Position numbers and translations under genes: made by a program | Source: Plantago major | Taxonomy: Eukaryota; Streptophyta; Magnoliopsida; Lamiales; Plantaginaceae | Direction of reading: 5' to 3' | Assembly: GCA_026545765.1 (NCBI GenBank) | Contig: CM048840.1 | Coordinates: 19,410,765 to 19,474,764, forward strand | Length of the DNA: 64,000 nt | Notes under the pieces: generated by a model | Told to the model about the DNA's origin: nothing | The model's database searches: none | What the model saw: only the letters and a program-made list of their open reading frames with translations | Shown here: positions 57,880-64,000 of the stretch, piece by piece | Layout: every line of letters begins with the position of its first letter | Position numbering within the stretch: position 1 is the stretch's first letter

Positions 57880-60800
57880 CGTTATCGTCCTCTAAGACTA
57901 CATATTGGTCCTCGTGCGGATCAACATTTCATCATACGCTTCTATGGGATCTTCGCTTGTTTATCGACATCCTCTTGTTGGTACGAGTTCGTAATCGAGT
58001 CGTCTTTCTCAATGTACTCCACTTTCGAGCGACACGAATAGGTACCATGACTAACCATTCCCCTTATCGCGTTTTCGCTTGGATATTCAAGAAACACCAC
58101 TTGTCGTGCTTGAGTCGCGAATAAATGGTTCATACTTGGTTGTACCTCTTCTTTTGGTTCACATCAACCATTTCAAACCGCTCGTTCTTCCTCGTACCTC
58201 TGGATTAGGATCATACCACTCAACGTCAAACAAGAAGGTTCGTTTAAATGGCAATCCGAATATTCAATCCTCACAATTCGTTTTAGCTTGCCGTGGAAAT
58301 CAAACAAAGTAGTCTCCATACTCTTACGCACCATTAACACACACCGGAGTTGCTTGTCGCCATGGCCGTGTTACATTCGTGTGGAACCTAAGGCCATTGA
58401 CTATATAACACGGGAATGTGTAGACCTTTTGAATGGACCCTCTGCGAGAGCCTTTAAGTATATGCATGTGACGTTGTTAATAGGATTCGGACATACTCTC
58501 GGAACCAATGGAATTCAGAGGAATTTTTGAGTCAAGTAGTTCCTCTAGTGTATCCTCTGTCATCTGAGGATTTTCTTCCAAACAACGCTTTTTGAAAAAA
58601 CTGCAAACATTGATTCATTGATAAGTCTATAATTGAAGTAGAGACTTGCGTAGCTATATTAAAATTTAAATAAATGGTTTGACCTCAAATAGTACCATAT
58701 CTTTGTCAACCTCGGACAATTCGTGAGGACATAATATTGAAATGCTTTCAACTCTTTATCCGTAAGATATTCTTTCTTAGTTGCACCAAGAGGTCTCCGA
58801 TACCACGAAGGCAGATAGGGAAAACTCATCATCCGCTTGAACTACGAATGTGTGTGCATTTCGAGCGCCTTCTTTGTCTTCGAGGGACGTGTTCATCAAA
58901 GTAATAAGAAGGTTGCGCTTTCCTCTCGAATGTAGGCATTGGCAATCGATCCTTGAGTTTACCTTTGTTGTTGACATACTTCTTCAATTTCCCCAAGTAC
59001 CTCTCGAATGGATACATCCATCGATCTTGAACCGTCCGAGAAGTCTCGCTTCATGTGGAAGGTGCACCGCAAGTGCTCCATAGAATCAAACCATTTCGGT
59101 GGAAAGATACGCCGAGCTTGCATAGAATCAATGGTATGTTCTTTTCAAGATTTTCCAACACTTTGTCATGAACCACCCTTGTGCCTAAATTTTTGAAAAA
59201 TAAGCTCAACTCGGTGATAGCAGTCCATACGTGTTTCGGCAGAAGCTCTCGAAATGCTACCGGGATAAGCCTCTCCATGAACACATGACAGTCGTGACTC
59301 TTCATCCCATAAACCTTTGTCTTCTTCAAATCCACACCTCTCTAAATTTGAGGCGTAATTATCCGGGAAACTCAATGCCCTCACCCAATCAAACAAAATT
59401 GACCTAGAAGCGTTGTCAATTGTGTAGCGCTTTCGACCACTTACCATTCTCATCCTTCTTTGTCAACTCAGCCTTTTACACCACGTCGACAACTCGGATC
59501 TAGACTTCGCATGGTCCTTTGTTTTTCCCTCAATGTTGCAAAGTGTATTGAATAAGTTCTCGAACACGTTCTTCTCAATGTGCATGAAATCTAAGTTGTG
59601 ACGGATAAGAAGACTGCTCCAGTAAGGCAAGTCCCAGAAGATGCTTCTCTTCCTCCAACCACATTTTTACCAATTTTCTCGTTATGCTTCATCCACCCAA
59701 GCTCACCACCTTCATAAGACCCAATCTATCAATCTCCGCAAGAATTTGTGCACCAGTAAGTCTTATCTGGGCTTTTTTGTTGACGACTTTATTTTTCAAG
59801 AATTGATCCTTGTTCTTCCTGAACGGATGGTCACTTTCTAGCAACCTACGATGACAATCAAACCAACAAAATTTTCCACTACCCTTCAGTCTAAATGCAT
59901 CAGATCCTCCAAGCAATGTGGACATGCATATTTCCTGATGTTTTCCTTCCGGATAGCATGGAGTATGCAGGAAGTCACTCCACGGTCCAAAGAAGAGTCT
60001 CTCAAGGTGAAGTTCTTTTTGTCGACACATCATATGAGGATACCATCCGTCCACAACTCGATCGGCTCCTTGATTAGGGGTTGCAAGAAAACATCCAACG
60101 TCGATCCGGGATCTTTCGCCAGCACCAATGCGATCGAAACATGAATGGCTCCTTCATGCACTCACCGAAGCGATTATGCGGTGTGAGCATAATCGCCAAC
60201 AAGAGTATTTACGTTCACTACGAGCGGGTTAAAACCATCCGTATAAAGTCCCAAACGTACATTTCTAGATTCGGCGCAAACTCGGATATGTCTGTCAAAC
60301 GATTTCCATGCGGGTGAGTCTTTGGATGGTCCATTCTACCACCTTGACATTATCCGAGATTACTCGCTCCTTGTGCCCGCATTTTATCCATGAAGCACTT
60401 GAAGCATACAATCTTTTCAAACGAGGTGCTAGAGGAAGTACCACATTTTCTTATGTGAGAGATTTTTCTTTTATCGTTTCTTTCGGCCCCTCCTTGTAAC
60501 GCTTGTACCGTTCCTTACCACGTAACTTGCATTCTATTAGATCGCATCCTCCTCCCAATATATCATGCACATTTTGGACAACGATCTATGGTTACCACAG
60601 ACCCTAATCCCGCATCTTTTCTTCGCTTGGTAAAGTTGGTGGGAACTAGGTTTTCTTGAGACAAAGGTCCGACATTACGTCAACCCATTCATTGAAGCTC
60701 GTTTGATTGCGGCCATTAGCCTTTACAACTCATTAGCCGAGATAACAAAGACAACTCGGTGAGCTTACACCCGGGTAAACGGCTTCCTTGATGATTCTAA

Positions 60801-61290
60801 CAAGTCAAAGAACAACCGATCCTCGGGATTGGTGGTTCCTCCACCTCCACCTCGGTTTCGGTGTTGGTTGTGTCCTGAACTCCGCCCTACTGACGCCGTA
60901 CACCATTTGTTCGACTCGAGCTCGAATAGCATCGCCTTGATTGGGATTGTTCCGACTTGTTCATTTTTTCTTCCTTCCACGTTGTCTCAGATTGGTCATA
61001 TGTATTGACGGCGGTCTGCTTCCTCACCATGATGATTCCATACGACACGCAGTAGAATCCATTTTTCCTCAAGTCTTTGGACTACCACTTTAGGAGTCAC
61101 GTATTGCTTGTTTCTCCTTTGTTTCATTGCACAAGGACACTTTATCAACCCATCCTTTACACAAGCGGTTGACATTGCAAATTCAATGAAACCTTCAACC
61201 CCTTTCGTAAAACTCCATTGAACTCGCCATTGAGTACAATACATCCATCCACGATCGGTATTCATTGAATAATTAGATAATAACGACACG
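57880..61290 (-). pseudogene. TNP2-type CACTA transposase, degenerate
   Basis: Minus-strand pieces appear in family order: transposase-associated zinc domain near 61270-61000 (RGWMYCTQWRVQW, GVEGFIEFA, IKCPC); the Transposase_21 core near 60140-59690 (AKDPGSTLDVFLQPLIKEP, GKFCWFDCHRRLLESDHPFR, HMMCRQKELHLERL); DUF4218 near 59335-58900 (GMKSHDCHVFMERLIPVAFR, MYPFERYLGKLKKYV); and DUF4216 near 58330-57940 (LFATQARQVVFLEYP near the end). This is the catalytic protein of CACTA elements. Many one-base frameshifts and stops separate the pieces, so no single frame exceeds about 120 codons. It is absent from CACTA-1. Confidence 0.9.
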
Positions 61291-61549
61291 CGTTTGAATT
61301 CATTAGATCGAGTTCTTTCATTTACGATAATAAATCAATTTCACAATAATTCAATCAAATGCTACGTAATATAAGTTATATTAGCTCCCGTCAATTGTTA
61401 CGGCAGTACATAATATAAGTTACATCAGCTTCAATTTTACCATAATGTTTGGTTTCAGATAGATATAAACTAATGATTACTAGTTATACAAGCCTAGAGA
61501 CAAACGGATCAAACTCCTCATTCTCATGCACCCCTCCTCATCACTTGGC

Positions 61550-61940
61550 GCTCCCTACCAGAACTTGCATTCCAACAGATCTACATCCTCCTCCCAATAC
61601 ACCATGCACATGTTCCGACAAGCGGAAAGGCACTTTAGGCGGCCCCAACCCCTCTCCCTCCATTGGAGGTATGACATGGGGTGCTTCCTCCGTGATGAAT
61701 CCATACATGATACTCGGGCATGAATCCATAACGTCAAGTGCTCGAATCTGCAGTAGGCGTCATAAATTGCTTGTTTCGGGTTTCCAATGTGCAAGGACAC
61801 TTTATCCACCCCCCAATTGTACACACCGGACGTCCCATGGCAAACGAGATGAAACCTTTAACCCCTTCTACAAAACTCCTACAAACTCTGCCATTTACCG
61901 CCGTACGATCGTACATCCATGAGCAATTGAATTCATTGTA
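61550..61940 (-). pseudogene. Second partial copy of the TNP2 5' region
   Basis: The minus strand again encodes the start of the transposase-associated domain (WMYDRTAVNGRV..., VEGVKGFISFAMG, WIKCPC, RNKQFMTP) and continues to a segment matching about 60530-60600 (shared phrase ATCCTCCTCCCAATA and ACCATGCACAT/ATCATGCACAT). It is a diverged duplicate of parts of 60530-61270, placed upstream of the transposase. Confidence 0.75.
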
Positions 61941-62744
61941 TATATACTTTATTTTTAACTTGAGACGTTCAATTGATTAGATCGTATTTAATTTATTAGA
62001 TCGATTCCAATTCGGATAAGAAGATTGTAGAGGTTAATTGTTAATTATTATATGTTGCTTATAAATTAATTATTAATTAAGTGTTCGATATTTACAAAAT
62101 TGGAAATATAATTTAACCATTTCAACCTCTTAGTACATATATTATATACTTAACATACATATCAAATTAACTAATTACTCTATACATATCGAATTACTAC
62201 ATATATTCATATCAAATTACATACTTAACATACAAATTTATCAAATCAAAACTACATACTTCTATACTTAACAAACATATCAAATTAACTAAACTAACTA
62301 TATATACTTAACACACAAATCAAACTAACTACATACATTCATACATACCAAACTTAATTAACATACTACATACATTCATATCATTAATTAAACTAACTAT
62401 CAAATTGAACAAATTACATATAATTAATCAAATTAACTAAACTAACTACTACATACTTATCATATATACATATAATTGCTCAAATTAATCAAAATAAACA
62501 AAATCCCCAAATTTTAAAAAACTAGGGTTTTAGCCAAAATACCTTGATTAATCGGTAGAAATCTGAAATTGATCGAAGAAACAAACTCCTTGTCCCACTA
62601 GCTTCGATTAGGCACCAAGATTGGCCGGAATAACGAAGAATTCACCGGAAACCGAAGAGAGGAGAAGAAGAGAATGAGGAAGAAGAAGGGAGAAGAGGAA
62701 GAAAGTGAGGCATTACGCCTCTCTCGATTATGAAACTACGGGCC

Positions 62745-63065
62745 GGCATTACGTATCCGTCGGCCCAGAGTCGATCCGTCGCCACATGTGGCGACGGATA
62801 GGTATCCGTCGCTATAAAGCGACGGATAATCTATCCGTCGCCCCGTTTTTTTAAAAAAAAAAAATTTCCTTTTTTTTTTTATCAAAGTCAAACTTGGGCG
62901 ACGGATAATAATTATCCGTCGCCCAATTTAGCGACGGATACGTTATCCGTCGCCAATAAGCGACGGATAACAATTATCCGTCGCCAATTGGGGCGACGGA
63001 TAGATTCCGTCATGATAAGCGATCCGTCGTTATGGGGCGACGGATTTCATCCGTCGCCCCATAAC
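62745..63065. repeat. Right subterminal palindromic repeats of CACTA-2
   Basis: GCGACGGATA/TATCCGTCGC units, mostly as inverted pairs (for example GCGACGGATAACAATTATCC then GTCGC at 62961-62985), interrupted by A/T-rich spacers, end 28 bp before the terminus. Confidence 0.95.
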
Positions 63066-63093
63066 GTCGTTTTTTCCAGCTTTTCTTGTAGTG

Positions 63094-64000
63094 AAGGTTC
63101 GTCCACGGAGGGTGAGTTAGGGCCTAAGTCCGTCATTGAAATGGAGCGGGCTGGAGCAGCCCGGCCCGGCCCGAATAACACCTCTAGTGAGAATGTCCGT
63201 TGTAGTTTTCTAAAACAATTTCCAAAACTACAAATTTGAAATTTGAAGCGGATAATCGTTCTTCTAAATAAGCTTATCTCCATTCCATATGCCAACTTAA
63301 AATGTGTATATCATTTGATGCATCACCCACTTCAACTAACGAACTTCATTAAACCATCAGTAATGGCAAAATGTAATTTCCTTTACACATAGTATGTCGT
63401 TAATGGGAACATCTTAAATTCCATTTAGAACCATTTGTCTCACCTACCCTTACACGCTCCACTCCGCGTTTCACTAGGCGGAAAAAAATAACAACAATGG
63501 TAAAAATATATAGAATGAGACAGTAAATGAATCAATCCTCTAAAATCCATATTCAAATCTAGTCTACCCTATCCAATAGTACTCGAGATGAATTTGTTTT
63601 CTTTGCATTTTATGTGAAACTGAAACACCATCAAAGGTAAAAACAAAAATCACTTTACAGTAATCTTACACAAAAATAGGTAAATGTGGATTTACTTTCA
63701 ATCAACCAAAACAAAATAAAAAGATCAGTCGTCTATTATAGTCTATAGTGGGAGCGAAAAGACAGGAATAGCCCTAAATCACGTCGTTTGATATTCTCCT
63801 CGTTTACACATACGACAGCAAATAATAAAGAGGTTTCAGAAAAAGGAATTACACATGTTGCTGTGCTGCTGCTGCTATACGTATTTGAGCTATACATACA
63901 CACACACTGTCAAGCTTAAACCCACCAAAAACCTCAGACACTTTCTCTCTCTACTCTCTCTCTTTCACTCATACTTTGATATTTTCTCTCCAGCTTGAGG
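63094..64000. other. CACTA-2 right flank; possible promoter/leader at the window end
   Basis: No coding sequence is recognised. From about 63880 a TATACATA is followed by CACACACA and a strongly CT-rich tract (TTTCTCTCTCTACTCTCTCT to 63970), as seen in plant core promoters and 5'UTRs. A plus-strand gene may start just beyond base 64000. Confidence 0.35.

Larger units (their letters stand above)
55143..63093. mobile_element. CACTA-2: complete CACTA (En/Spm) transposon, 7951 bp
   Basis: The left end CACTACAAAAAA starts at 55143 and the right end TTTTCTTGTAGTG finishes at 63093. The 3-bp target duplication AAG is perfect (55140-55142 and 63094-63096). Both subterminal regions are packed with GCGACGGATA palindromes. 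It carries tnpA (55750-57773) and TNP2 transposase (57880-61290), both on the minus strand, plus a partial second copy of the TNP2 5' region. Both genes are damaged, so it is no longer autonomous, although its ends look competent. It is the same family and orientation as CACTA-1. Confidence 0.97.

Noticed and set aside
57309-58124. A 271-codon plus-strand frame in CACTA-2
   Set aside because: It lies antisense to tnpA exon 1 and the TNP2 C-terminus, crosses the intergenic gap, and has no recognisable domain.
61449-61922. A 157-codon plus-strand frame (Pro/Thr/Ser rich)
   Set aside because: It is the antisense shadow of the duplicated TNP2 5' module; the minus strand carries the recognisable zinc-domain motif.

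Overview
This window is nuclear DNA from a eudicot plant. The evidence is intron-rich genes with GT-AG splice sites, plant-specific families (PPR-DYW, R2R3 GAMYB, plant mobile domain), telo-box/site II promoters, a miR159 target site, and a heavy load of plant transposons (CACTA, MULE, Helitron, Ty1-copia, Stowaway MITEs). The species cannot be determined from the sequence.

Only three genes look intact and expressed, all between about 8 and 25 kb. They are NSA2 (60S ribosome biogenesis factor, + strand, 9 exons, 260 aa), a nascent polypeptide-associated complex alpha-like subunit (+ strand, 4 exons, about 199 aa) and a GAMYB-type R2R3-MYB (- strand, 3 coding exons, about 527 aa) with a near-canonical miR159 site. 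NSA2 and NAC-alpha are translation-apparatus genes and both carry telo-box promoter motifs. A Ty1-copia element lies between them.

Layout: 1-3718 is the right part of a CACTA transposon (CACTA-1) inserted in a PPR-DYW gene. That gene's 3' half (3719-4938) is a pseudogene that also carries a roughly 83-bp piece of plastid 23S rDNA. 8.1-13.2 kb holds NSA2, whose large intron carries MITEs. 14.1-18.1 kb is an old, 3'-truncated Ty1-copia element. 18.8-20.5 kb is NAC-alpha and 21.6-25.2 kb is GAMYB. 25.2-34 kb is AT-rich intergenic DNA with an RNase H-like ORF that has lost two catalytic carboxylates, plus MITEs. 34.06-39.31 kb is a young but broken Ty1-copia element with two 281-bp LTRs and a 5-bp target duplication. 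40.4-41.4 kb has an orphan telo-box promoter-like segment followed by an unusual block of palindromic units.

From 43.5 to 54.86 kb is a three-level nest. A degenerate Helitron (RPA-like gene, HUH Rep fragment, helicase C-terminus, 3' hairpin plus CTAG) is split by a long-TIR MULE (46651-54376, 9-bp target duplication GTTTAAGTG). The MULE carries a nearly intact plant-mobile-domain gene head-to-head with a truncated transposase-OTU gene. A 1.6-kb solo LTR (46774-48376, target duplication TATAT) sits inside the MULE's left TIR. Next to the nest is a complete CACTA element (CACTA-2, 55143-63093, target duplication AAG) of the same family as CACTA-1. Comparing the two shows that CACTA-1 is an internal-deletion derivative lacking the whole TNP2 transposase gene.

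I saw no tRNA, CRISPR or bacterial-type system. The most interesting content is the nested transposon structure, the PMD + MULE/OTU cargo pair, and the several unrelated short palindrome families (CCGG-TTTTAAAA-CCGG, AGCTCC-ATTA-GGAGCT, and the CACTA subterminal repeats).
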